From contig JASJZC010000001.1 of the NCBI GenBank assembly GCA_037178855.1, positions 8,680,001 through 8,744,000 on the forward strand: a stretch of DNA of 64,000 bases, read 5' to 3'. Positions 10,494 through 21,017 of the stretch are shown piece after piece. Position numbers and translations under genes: made by a program. Below the pieces are notes generated by a model. It did not search any database and was not told the DNA's origin. It saw only the letters and a list, made by a program, of their open reading frames with translations. The first letter of the stretch is position 1. Every line of letters begins with the position of its first letter. This stretch comes from Oscheius sp. JU75. Its lineage: Eukaryota > Nematoda > Chromadorea > Rhabditida > Rhabditidae.

Positions 10494-12002
10494 CTGACGA
10501 GGATCACTACGACACGCCATGGGAGTTTCTTGCCCGTCCCACCTCAGTGCGACTCTCCACGGCTGACATTCGACAGTCAGTGATTAATAAGAGTCCAGGT
10601 TAGAAACAGATGGCCCGACGAACACGATCCAATCCTCTTTTTTTACAGATTCGCCCCAGCTGCCCGATTCGCCGTCTTTTTCCGCACAGCTGGTCCAGCT
10701 GGGCAATTCACCCGGAGAGTGTAGAAGGAGATCGCTGAAGACGAGGAGCAGTGCCGAGCAGAGATTCAGGGATGACGATCAGATGCTCGAGAAGAATGTG
10801 GACAGAGTCGAGGCTGAGAAGCGATTGGAAGGCCGAAGAACAGGCGACTTCCTCCTCAGGTTCGACTCTGTTTTATTAGGAATCAGGGGTAGGGGAACAC
10901 TCATTGATCTCCCGAGTCTGCCCCTGGGGACTGTCCAGTTGAGGACAACCGCCACGACTGCACGGACTGATGGACTTGAGAGACAACATTTTTTCTCAGT
11001 TGGGGGTCCCTTATCGGAAGACACGTGGACAGAAGCAGAATCAGAGAGAGAGAAAGAAAGAGTTTTGATGAGTCAAGACTATTGCTATAGTAAGAGGCTA
11101 ATCCGGTGACAGTGCACAATGAGTCAACTGAATGATATCATTTGGGGGCAGCGTGATAACGTACCAGTATCCTGATCTATATGAGTCAAGTCTTAAAGAA
11201 GTAGGTAGCCCAGACAAACTATGTCTGCCTGAAACGTATTTGGAGTATAACATGGTTCAGAAATTGAAATGTCTCTTCCGTATAGAGAACTCACAGTCCG
11301 GGTCTCATCTATCTGGAAGGGTATACTGTCCAATCTTGTCCTGGACAAGACATCTAGTTGACTATGTTCAAGAAGTACACCGTTTCCAGACTTGAACTTG
11401 AATACTTTTTAGCTAAGTTTACAGACCGTCCTTGACGTTTTGCGCGTTGCTTTACTATTCTCTAAACAAAGAAAATTTACTTCCTGTCTAGCCCGAGCCT
11501 ATCACAGAATGTCTCTCGACTCTGTCAGAAAGAGAGAAAACAAACCCTTGGCTACCAAACGAGTGTCGTAGCTAACCTATCCCTCTGTGAAACAGGTTAT
11601 GTCTCTGTCACAGGACCTGACTACCAGACGACCAGACCAAACCAGAACAAGAGAAACCTACCAGACTACCAGACTACCAGATACGCTTAGCATGCCTCTC
11701 GACTATGTCATACTGTCCAAGAATAAAGATGGGCATTTAGAGGAAAAATCACATGTACATAATGAAAAAGAAACTCTTTCAGGCACCGAGCGGAAGGCTC
11801 CGCGGCTCTTTCACTCAAATCTACCTCAGGAGTTCTGCACATCAAACTGGAGCGACGCGGCGACAAATGGATAGTCGGAGAGGGGCCCTGCTTCCGGAGT
11901 ATCAACTCGGCCGTCCACTACTACCATCGACACCCGCTACCTATTCGAGGAGCCGAACCCCTACTACTGAATCGACCGGTTGGACCCGACCGGCATCTCT
12001 GA
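10490..12002 (+). CDS. SHB-like SH2 adaptor protein
   Basis: Exons 10490-10598, 10649-10859 and 11783-12002 (179 aa). An N-terminal YDTPWEF motif resembles the YDEPW-type tyrosine sites of the SHB/SHD/SHE/SHF adaptors. The C-terminal half is one SH2 domain (about residues 85-179). It has the phosphotyrosine-binding FLLR (usually FLVR) with Arg107 completed across the second splice, then LSLKSTSGVLHIKL, and ends IRGAEPLLLNRPV, which matches the family's IKGAEHMSLLYPV end. Such adaptors dock onto activated receptors and pass on signals; there is no catalytic domain. It is much shorter than vertebrate SHB. Intron 2 is 923 bases and its donor (AG/GTTCGA) is weak. The start follows an in-frame stop 9 bases upstream. 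Confidence 0.85.
11658..11682 (+). repeat. Short tandem repeat (CCAGACTA)3
   Basis: Three tandem copies of an 8-base unit inside intron 2 of the SHB-like gene, within a stretch rich in ACCAGA words. Confidence 0.7.
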
Positions 12003-12445
12003 GGATCTCGATGCGAGAGACAAAAAAGTGGTGAAACTGTACTTGTATTGTAAATAGAGACTATTAAAGGATTCTGAAAGAAGGGGGGAATCGATCGGAA
12101 GGCCGGTCTCCAGGAGTAATGTGATAAGGAATGAGACAATGACTATTGGAAGACACGTGGAAAAGAGTTTTGACCCCTTTAAAACTGTTGTCTCTCCCCC
12201 GTATTCTCTCGGTTTTCCTACTGTCAGCTGACGAGCTGCGATTACAATACTAAAAATAGTTATCTGTTCATAACTTTTCAAAGGTCTGGCCTCGGCTTAT
12301 CTAAACTGTAGATTGGTGCCGAGAAAGTGTACACAGTAACCCAATTTAAAAAATGGGAGAGAATCTCAAAACTGGCTCGGCGGTCAGTGTTACCGTTCAG
12401 CTTACGGGCCATTTTCCGGTCGCACAACAGCATTTTACGGATTTG

Positions 12446-12500
12446 TGATGTTCTGCAAAGTTGTAATATTTGATCTGGTCTACAACTTTGCACAATATCA
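12446..12500. repeat. Short palindromic hairpin repeat, copy 4
   Basis: GTGATGTTCTGCAAAGTTGT, a spacer, then CTACAACTTTGCACAATATC. Confidence 0.8.
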
Positions 12501-12610
12501 AAAACGTCGAAATTGCGTTCTTGAGGTCATTTTGGATCTTGCCGCGACGTCCCTGTCACCTCAATGGTCATTAGCTGTTTTCGGCTACTAGAATCTATTT
12601 TTCAGAGTTG

Positions 12611-12662
12611 CAATGTTCCGCAAAGTTGTATTATTTGCTTTGCTCTACAACTTAGCAGAACA
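12611..12662. repeat. Short palindromic hairpin repeat, copy 5
   Basis: CAATGTTCCGCAAAGTTGTA, a spacer, then CTACAACTTAGCAGAACAC, about 110 bases from copy 4 and in the same orientation. Confidence 0.75.
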
Positions 12663-13503
12663 CTGGGAAGCTGAAAAACGCTGTCTTTCACACGAAAAAT
12701 GCGATTTAAAAAGGACATTCGATACAGCACGGTAGTATCATTAGGACTGTATCAGTAGCTACACGGTGTAGAACAAATAGTTTTCTTGGCTATCGAATCC
12801 AATCTTCAAACCTTTCACTGCATTTTTCGTTTCAAAAGAACCTGACTGTAGCCGCTACTCTACGCTGTAGCCTCGTAAATTCGTATCGTGGGCTCGTAAC
12901 TTGACACTAAAGTTTTAATTTTGGGCCTTCGACCCCAGGTCAGCCGCTCTTTGATGGCTGATGTAAGACTGGCCGCTTGGAACATAAAGCATTTTCATTC
13001 TCGTGCCATTTTTAGATAACATGTAGAAAGAGAGGGCGGGGTAGATATAAAGGATGAGAGAGACACCTCTCCCTTATCGCACAGTGCCCATTTCTAGGCG
13101 AACACTGTTACTTATTTGAAAAGCTGGCCACTCGGATAAACATGGTTCCCTGGACTATTTCTCGGGTCCAAATGAAGGACAAAGGTCTGTTTTGTATTTA
13201 GCAGTGTTCAAATGCTCGCTCAATTGGAAAAATGATTGTCCGCGCATTTCAAACTGCGTTTATTTCGCAACAGCTTCTGTCCAGTCATTTTATCTTCAAT
13301 TTTTTGCTCAATGTATCACCAGAAAGCCAGCTAAACGTGTAAATTAATGCTTCCTCCTGAGAAATAGCTCGACACACGATGCAAAACACGTGCTTTGCGT
13401 AAATATTTTCTGTGGTGGGGGCGAACGAGAGCCATGATAAGCGGTCATTTATTTTCTTCCCTCATTTTGGCTGGTGTAATACGGAAAAGCTCGCAAAAGG
13501 AAG

Positions 13504-15993
13504 ATGGCCGCTGTCGATAATCGTTCGTCGGCCCACGCCATCACCCACTTTCGACCCACAACATCCTTTGCTATGGCTGCTTCTTCAGATCCAATGGTCA
13601 ATGTGGGTCTGCTCGTTATAAATGGCAAAAATGTTAGTCGGCTCTCTTCTCTGCTCTCGAATGCTGGCTCGTCGGTCAGAAGCAAACTATACGTGAGGTC
13701 AGTACATTTATCGATCGCCTTCTTCCCCGAAAATAGCTCCCTATTCTTTGTTCTCCGCGATAAGCACGGATTCTTCATCTTTTTTAGTAATTTTATCAGT
13801 AATCATGCGATCCGAGGCCCGATATTTACTGCCAAATCAGTCCATAGCCTTGTTTTCAGCTCAGCACTATTTTTGTGACCGGGTCATCTGTCATTTGTAT
13901 GCCTTCTCCCTATCATTTTAAGCAAAAGAAAAAAAGCTTGCAGAGTCCAAGACGAGCCTCTGGAAAAGGTACTTCCCTCCATCTACATTGAATCCTCCCA
14001 ATACTGTCCACATCTCGATGTTCGCGTCCTCCTCAACAATAAGATTCCGGCCGGATATGACCGATCCTTCGGTGAATCGGCCACTATTTCCAGCGTCCAG
14101 GCTCCTGCTCCCAGATACAAAAAGGTAAGTAATAATTTTTCTTATGAGTTTAGTGTTGTTTCTGAACCGAAGGTCTCAAAAACGACATTTTGCAGAGGTC
14201 TAAGGACGTAAGGAATTGAGTCAACGCATCAACAGCGACTGCAGTTTAAACATTTTCATGACTAAAGCCATGAATATCGCAAGCAATAATCGCATAGATT
14301 TTATCGCAAAAATTTGAAGCGAGACTAGGGCGCTTGGGCAACATCTCTGTACATTTGGGTAATATCTAAACTCATGAATTTTCTGAAACAATGCAGCGAA
14401 CTTGCCCTCGTGGCTCTGTCGGTTAGCACTCCGACTACAAATCCAAATTCAGTGATTTTTTTTTATGCCAAAAACACATTGGAAATAATCACTTTTTGCT
14501 CAAAAGTTCTAATTTTGCGCGCCGGATTGAAACAGAGTAGACTCGCTTAGGCTTAATGAAGAAGAACAAAGATGTTCACAATCAGCAAAGCCAGAAAGCA
14601 ATTTTGCTAATTTTAGTCACTTAAAAAAATTAACAGCTTTCAGGTCGTTCTCGGCGGCACCTTTGACCGTCTCCACAATGGACACAAGGTTCTCCTCTCC
14701 AGAGCTGCTCTGCTAGCCAGTGAAAGCATTACCTGTGGAGTTACTGACAAGGACATGATCAAAAGTAAGTCCATTTCCTCGCCTCTTTACCAGAAAATTC
14801 AGAAAAGACCCTCTTCGAGCTGATTGAGCCCGTAGCACGACGAATGGATGCTGTGAGCGAATTCGTGCACGATATCTCCGATGTCCGAGTGTTGCCGGAG
14901 CCCATAGTCGATCCGTTTGGACCCTCAATCGTGCAGGAAGACCTCGAGGCGATAGTCGTCAGTCAGGAAACGGTCAAGGGAGGCGAGGCTGTCAACAAGA
15001 AGAGAGCCGAGCGGAATATGACACAGCTGGAGACGATCGTCGTCGATCTTCTCGAGGCAGAGGACAAGATTTTGGCCGAGACGAAAATCAGCTCCAGCAG
15101 TCGAAGAAGGTTCGTTCCAATACTTTTTTTTAGAGATTGATTACAGCCTGGTTTGGCAAAAAATCCATTCTCTGAGCTTTGACTCATTGGTATGGGTTCG
15201 ATTTCGCTCCTGTAGCAATCTAAAAAAGACGGCCTTTAATTGACTTATATTCCAGAGAAGCACTTGGCTCGTTGCTCCGAAAGCCACTCCCTCACACGGA
15301 AAGACCTGCCAGACCGTATGTGATCGGTCTGACTGGCGGCATCGCCTCGGGAAAGAGCACAATTGCTCAGTATTTGTCCGGATTCGACGATTACGAAGTA
15401 GATACCCTATTTTTGACCCTCAAAAATCTATTATAAATTTCAGATAATCGACTGTGATAAGATCGCGCATCAGTGCTACGAGCCGGGCACGTCGCTCGTC
15501 CAGAAGATTGGCGAACATTTCCCGGGCATTGTAACCGCGGACGGCCAAGTGGACAGAAAAGCTCTCGGGAACCTCGTCTTCCAAAACCGTGAGCGTCTTC
15601 ACGAGCTGAACGGACTCGTGTGGCCAGAAGTTCGACAGGAGGTCGAACGTCGATGCGTACAGTCGAAGAAGAAAGTAGTTTGTGAGTTTTCCCCACCATT
15701 TTCTCGAATCTTACCAATTTTCAGTCGTGGAAGCGGCGGCCATGATCGAAGCCGGCTGGGAAACGTCAATGAACGAGGTCTGGACCGTGTTCGTCCCGGT
15801 CGAGGAGGCCTGCCGTCGTGTCCAGGAACGCAACGGCTTGAGCCAGAAGGAGGCCGAGGATCGTCTAAACAGCCAGCTCAGTAACAAGGAGCGGATTGAG
15901 AAGAGCCATGTGATCTTCTGCTCCCTTTGGGAGAAGCCCGTCACCCGTGGGCAGGTCGACCGCGCCCTTCGAGACCTCAAAAATAGGATTTGA
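13504..15993 (+). CDS. COASY: Bifunctional coenzyme A synthase (PPAT/DPCK)
   Basis: Seven exons: 13504-13697, 13944-14124, 14644-14764, 14794-15109, 15256-15397, 15444-15681 and 15725-15993 (486 aa). The protein catalyses the last two steps of CoA synthesis. The middle part is a phosphopantetheine adenylyltransferase with [12 protein letters not shown] (about residues 129-140; the HxGH nucleotidyl-transfer motif is H136-H139). The C-terminal part is a dephospho-CoA kinase with the Walker A loop GGIASGKS (about 298-305) and [10 protein letters not shown] just after. The N-terminal region resembles the non-catalytic N-terminus of animal COASY (VGLLVIN...SKLYV). A second Met at about residue 23 could be the true start. 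AATAAA at 16050 follows the stop, and NCBP1 ends 187 bases further on in the opposite direction. Confidence 0.97.
14399..14460 (+). repeat. Degenerate tRNA-derived SINE fragment
   Basis: GTGGCTCTGTCGGTTAGCAC resembles a tRNA A-box region (TGGCTCAGTCGGTTAGCGC); the B box is no longer recognisable. It lies in COASY intron 2. Confidence 0.5.
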
Positions 15994-16049
15994 GCGCCGG
16001 AGAAGAGAGTCACGTGTTGCGAGAAATGGGTCAGAAATGCATAACACAT

Positions 16050-16055
16050 AATAAA
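16050..16055 (+). promoter_or_regulatory. Poly(A) signal AATAAA of COASY
   Basis: AATAAA 57 bases after the COASY stop codon, followed by a T-rich run. Confidence 0.75.
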
Positions 16056-16179
16056 GTTTTTTTTTCAGTTTTATCTCATGGTTAAGGGGACTATGTGATA
16101 ACATATAAAATATGTGATAACTTACACGTTTCTCTCACAGATCATGGAAAAAGGTGGGAGGATGGAAGGGAATATGCTG

Positions 16180-19100
16180 TTACATGGAGAGAGAACAGAA
16201 CTGGTCGTAGATGACGCCAATTCGGGGGTCGACAGCATCCGTTTTGAACAGCTCCGTCCCGAGATCGGTTCTGAAGCGGCGCATCTCGTCGCAGTGCTGA
16301 AAACTGGACAATGCGTTTAGTCTCGATCTGTGGTTCGTTGCAAGGCTCATTTGTAGGGAAATACATCATAATTTGATATATATTGTTTGATTTTATTTGA
16401 AAACGAAAAACAGAATGTTCAGGAACGGGGTTAGCTAGCGGCATACTGTAGTATTCTTCTCTCATGACCCGCCGCACCAGTCCTTTAACCTTTGACAGCG
16501 GACGCATTTTCTTATCATTTTTATCAAGTTCTTCAACTTTTTTTCACGGTTATCTTTTTTTTGTATTAGTCATACAAACACGGGTATGTAAAAAAAGGCT
16601 GATGGTTAAATGACGCGAGGAAAAATTCTACAGCATGCCACCAGTTAACCCCCTTACTATTACGCTTGATTTCTGTTGCAAATGAGTCTCCCAAAGACGA
16701 GAAACTGTGGCTTGCTCGAAAAGGTGCTTACCGTGAGGAAAACCTGGTTCATGCGTCCTTCCATCCAGATGTAATAATCGTCGCGGAAGTCCTGCTTATG
16801 CTTTTCCATGTGTTCCGTCAGGACGATGGTGAATTTCTGCAAATTTCGATGATTCTGGGCTCAAAAAAGGGTCTACGTACATGCAACACATCGAGGAAGA
16901 GATTCTTCTGAAAGTCGACGAGCTCCTCCAATTTCATCGACTGTCTGCGCAGATCCTCCTCGTCCTTCGTCTGTCCGTTCATCTCGTCATCCTCATCGCC
17001 GCCACGCTCCTCACGGGCCTTCTGTACGGCCTTCTCCAAGGTCTCCTTGTCGCGACGGACCTTGGCGATATGACGCGACAGCTTACCCAGAGCCGTATTG
17101 AGAATCTCGAACATCCACTGTCTGTCCATCTCGGACTTCATCTCCTCACTGAAGATCCACTGGACCACGACGCCGCAATCCAGAATTTGCATTTTCAGTA
17201 GCTTGTCCACGAGGATGATGATCATCTGCAATGGAACAGATAAGCGAAATTCTTGTCTTTTTCTTCATGTATTGTATTTTTTTTTTGTCATTTGTCTAAA
17301 CTCATGCACGCTCTGAACAAGGCGCGCCACCTTTGCTATATAGCTCAATCGGTTAGTACTATGATTACAAATTCCAAACATGTTAGGTTCGAGTCTCGCA
17401 TTTGAAAAAAAATTCTTTCATTGTCAAAAGTGACTGGAAACGATGATTCCTTGTGTATTGTCAAAACATCAGTTTTTGGCGGTTTTTTTTACCAGGTTTC
17501 CCCGCTCAATTAAAACGATTTTAAATGCTAGCTTCACTTAAAGCAAGTCTAAGGCGCTTACCTCTCATCTGAATTCAAGTACCGCGGAGGAATGAAACGC
17601 GGCCTTTGCCATCCATGGCTCAGTGGGTTAGCGCTCTGATTACAAAACAAAAGGGGTCGGGTTCAGTTCTCGGGCTGGTACAACTTATTTATGAACTATC
17701 AGGAAACACTATCAGCAGGTTGTTCGTATCATTTATCCAGGCTAAAATAACATTTTCCGCGTAGATTTGCCGCGAACCAAATTTGAATACAAATGGGATC
17801 GCATCTTAGGCTCGCTTTAAATTGGTCGGTACTGCTGGCTCGTTCTCACGTTTACCATGAAACATAGTTCGTACCTGATGATTAGTCTTCCAGCAGGAAT
17901 AGAGCGTGTTGAGAAGGACCTCCTGCATTTCTTCGGAAACATCCGCGACCTCCTTTAGCGTACGGTGATACTTGGTCAGGGCGGCAAAGTTGTGGCTGTA
18001 GGACTTCGAGGCGAGCTTGAGGAGGACGGCAAAGAAGACGGCGAACGAGTTCGCGTTGTAGTACTCCTCTCCGCCGCGCAGCTCGCTCATCAGCACGTCG
18101 TCCGGGGCTCGGTCCTGGAACAGATTTGAAAATGTCCGGGCTAGCTCGAAGTTCTCGTCCGTCTCTGAAAGATGCGTCTTTTTGCAAACGAAAAAGAAAA
18201 GTCACCATCATCAAGCAGGTAGCGAATTTCCGGCTTGGCCGGGAGCACAGCCTCAAACTTTTCTGGCACGATTTTGAGAACACGCTCGTAGTAGGACAGT
18301 CTCATACACTTCTCGAGAACCTCACGGACCAGAATGAACTTGGGCTTGTAGTCCGGATTCTAACGACATATGCGAATTGTAATGAAAAGGATGGAAACAT
18401 ACCTCAAGACAATCGGACCAGTCTTCCCACGTCCAGCGGTACTCGAAGTTCGACAGATGGAAACTGAACCAATCGACGAATCTGCAAAGTGAGCGTGAAG
18501 AACATTCTGTTGCAGGGTATACACTGCCTTGTACAGTCCCTTTGGCAAATTTATTGATAGTACTGAATCAAGCGTCTTGGGTTAGTTACGTTTAGTCATT
18601 ACGAGCATAAGAAAAACTGAACCATACTGCGAGCTAACAGATGACCAAAGAAGTTTGCAAAAAACGTTTTATACCAGGCTGCAAACGCGGTTTTGCTGAT
18701 CTTTCGACCCCGGTTCGACCCTCGCGGGTGACAAACTTTGCGAACGTGCTATTTAGAGAAAAAAATTTGGTAGTATTTCTACAAGCTTTTGAACCTTGTC
18801 ACTTCGTCATTTTTACAACTTTTTCTCATACCTGTCTATGCATGCCGGCTGCATTCCTCCGACCCGTTGATAGAGGAGCTCGGCTGTGATTGCCAATACG
18901 GGAGGGACATTGTTGGGGCGCTGCTTGCAGAGCTCTATGAGCACCGAACCTTGAAAAAACTGGCTTTAAAAAAGGGATATAATGTCTAGCGAACCGTAGA
19001 AGATGACAGCCTGCGAGCTGTGCGGAAGACGGAACATCTCGCCGAAGGAGACCTCGATGATCATGTGAATCATCGGCACGTTGTAGCCCTTAGCCAGGTT

Positions 19101-20529
19101 GAGCAGTTCTTCGGCGCACTGCTTTCGGTCCGTGTAGTAGCTCTTCATGATCCAGTTCAGCTCCTCCTCGATGAGGAAGCGCTCGATTGAATGGGCCCCG
19201 GGAAGCACTGTCCCGTCTTCTGTGGCACAGTCCGCGTAGTCGAATAGGCGGAAGACGACTGTCGGAGGCGGATAGACTGACTTTTCTGTGTGGGCGGGAG
19301 GATTGAAGCTGAAGGCTTTCAGTTCTAGATAATGAAAAATTGTTCTACTTGGGTAGATTGTGATGGAGAGCATCCTGGAGGGCCGCATCGAAAGCCACGT
19401 AGGGGCGACGAATGTGATTCTCTTTCCAGTTGGCTTCTTTGAGTTGCTTTAGTTGGGCCCACAGACTGTCGATGTAGTCTTCCTGCTCGTTCGGGGTCTC
19501 TTTGTGCCACACGCGAAGAGCCTGGAAAGTACTGATTTTCTTTTACATAGCGCAGTCGGTTAGGCTGGAAAGTAAATAGAACCCGGACTTGACCTCGGCG
19601 TACAAACGCTTGATGGTCTTCTGATTTTCCCGACTCAAAGCTTCCAAGTTTACGAGATAAATTTAAACTGGGCCTACCGGCAAATGGTCCCTTCTGCGAC
19701 TGTCAATATACTTCTGTAGGCCTTCTAGCAGATTAGAGAACTCTTCCGGCTTCTTCTCGCAGAGCTCCTGACCAATCCAGGGCAGGGTATGGAGGACGGC
19801 GTAGATGAACCAATCAGAGCGTGTCTAGAAACCAGGAATTGCTTCAAGGAACCGAAGAACACCACCTGGGGAACATTTTCCTCGAACGCAACTTGGACCA
19901 GACTCTCCAAAAAATCGATGATGGACGTCAGTGTGAGGACCTTGCAGTTTCCCAGATCGGCCAGGAAGAGAATCTTAACTCCTGCTTAAAAAAAGTAGGC
20001 TGTATGCTAGCTTACCACATTGAGAGCTGGCTCAAAGCTCTCTTCTGAGAGTTTTTCGTGAAGGACGGCCGTCATCTTCTCCACAATGTCGCCGCCAAAA
20101 TTGAAATTTTTCGCGTTGAGAAGACCGACGAGTGTGGAGTAGATTGTGAGCTTTTCCGGCAGCAAGACTACGCTGGAAAGGATCGATTTGTTCAAAAAGA
20201 AGTGAGAAACGAACCATGCTGATATGACTTCGAGGATTTTGGTCTTGTATCGCTCCAAATCGCCCTCCAGGACGCTACAAAGGCTCTCCAAATTGCTCTC
20301 AAGCGAAGAGCTCCCAGTCTTGAAACAGGCTATGGAAAAAAGACAGATCAAGATTACCTTTTCTCCAACTCTGGCGATCAAATCCTGGAGTTTTCTCTCG
20401 ATTTCGTTGTATTCTGGCGGTCCACGACGTCGTTTTCCCTCCGGCTCGAATTCATCTTCTGCAAAAGGTTGAAGTTGGACAAGAGAGCTTACGAAAATCG
20501 TGATGTCTCCTGTAACCGACTCCACTCAT
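16180..20529 (-). CDS. ncbp-1: Nuclear cap-binding protein subunit 1 (CBP80)
   Basis: Fifteen exons: 20529-20493, 20458-20358, 20318-20215, 20172-20016, 19973-19866, 19824-19678, 19521-19349, 19308-18995, 18949-18832, 18481-18403, 18359-18206, 18164-17875, 17225-16881, 16836-16732 and 16296-16180 (782 aa; human about 790). It is the large subunit of the nuclear cap-binding complex, which with CBP20 holds the m7G cap and promotes splicing, export and the pioneer round of translation. Diagnostic stretches are [20 protein letters not shown] and [10 protein letters not shown] (MIF4G domain), then [24 protein letters not shown] and the coiled, charged region before [10 protein letters not shown] near residue 700. 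A basic N-terminus (GKRRRGP) fits a nuclear localisation signal. Intron 12 (17874-17226) contains two tRNA-derived repeats. A TTCTAG acceptor-like site lies 6 bases before the ATG. Confidence 0.97.
17335..17402 (+). repeat. tRNA-derived SINE-like copy
   Basis: TAGCTCAATCGGTTAGTAC (A-box region) and GGTTCGAGTCTCGC (B-box region) at tRNA spacing inside NCBP1 intron 12. The acceptor and anticodon stems do not pair, so it is not a working tRNA gene. Confidence 0.7.
17606..17678 (+). repeat. tRNA-derived SINE-like copy
   Basis: TGGCTCAGTGGGTTAGCGCT and GGGTTCAGTTCTCGGG at tRNA spacing, preceded by CTTTGCC. Second copy in the same NCBP1 intron. Confidence 0.75.
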
Positions 20530-21007
20530 TCCGAACTAGAAAATGGAGACTTTTCTGAAAGAAATTGCTTGTTTAAAGGTTCAAAATTCGAAACGAATAA
20601 TGCAGAAATTGGCTGCATGAAAAAAAGCGTGTGAACAGAAATCTGCATGGGAACCACCGCAAATAACTGCACGGAACTGTTAAGTAACAAGATTGGAAGG
20701 CCTCGTGATAAAAACAGAACAATTGCTGACAAAATTTTATTTCCATGAACAAAACAAATAAAGAAACCTTCTTGCCTTATATTTTGGCTTCCCCATAGAT
20801 TCCACTAATTTTTATGTTTATCACATGTGAAATTGTAACTGACATTGTTTTTACATTATTTACATGCAAAGAAACTTGCCAGAGGCTGCGAAAAATGGTT
20901 TGAATTATTTCAGGCACAGATGCTACGAACGAGAATTATTTTGTGAGTGCAATTAGAAAGTATATAAAAACTGCCAGGCAAAAATACGGAAAAGGAAAAG
21001 ATGAAGT
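20530..21007. other. Spacer between NCBP1 start and CUB gene 1 end
   Basis: About 480 AT-rich bases between two minus-strand genes; I see no exon or repeat. It must hold the NCBP1 promoter unless NCBP1 is co-transcribed with the genes upstream of it. Confidence 0.55.
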
Positions 21008-21012
21008 TTATT
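21007..21012 (-). promoter_or_regulatory. Poly(A) signal AATAAA of CUB gene 1
   Basis: Minus-strand AATAAA starting only 5 bases after the stop codon ends, so the 3' UTR would be very short. Confidence 0.75.
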
Positions 21013-21017
21013 GAGGC

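Larger units (their letters stand above)
12003..13503. other. Intergenic region between two + strand genes
   Basis: No coding exon seen. It has two hairpin-repeat copies close together (12446-12500 and 12611-12662) and a purine-rich stretch around 13020-13070 that lies upstream of COASY and could belong to its promoter. Confidence 0.6.

Noticed and set aside
19560-19660. An additional NCBP1 exon encoding [13 protein letters not shown]
   Set aside because: Human NCBP1 has nothing at this place, and the flanking exons join directly in phase to give the expected HLP-ALRVW sequence.
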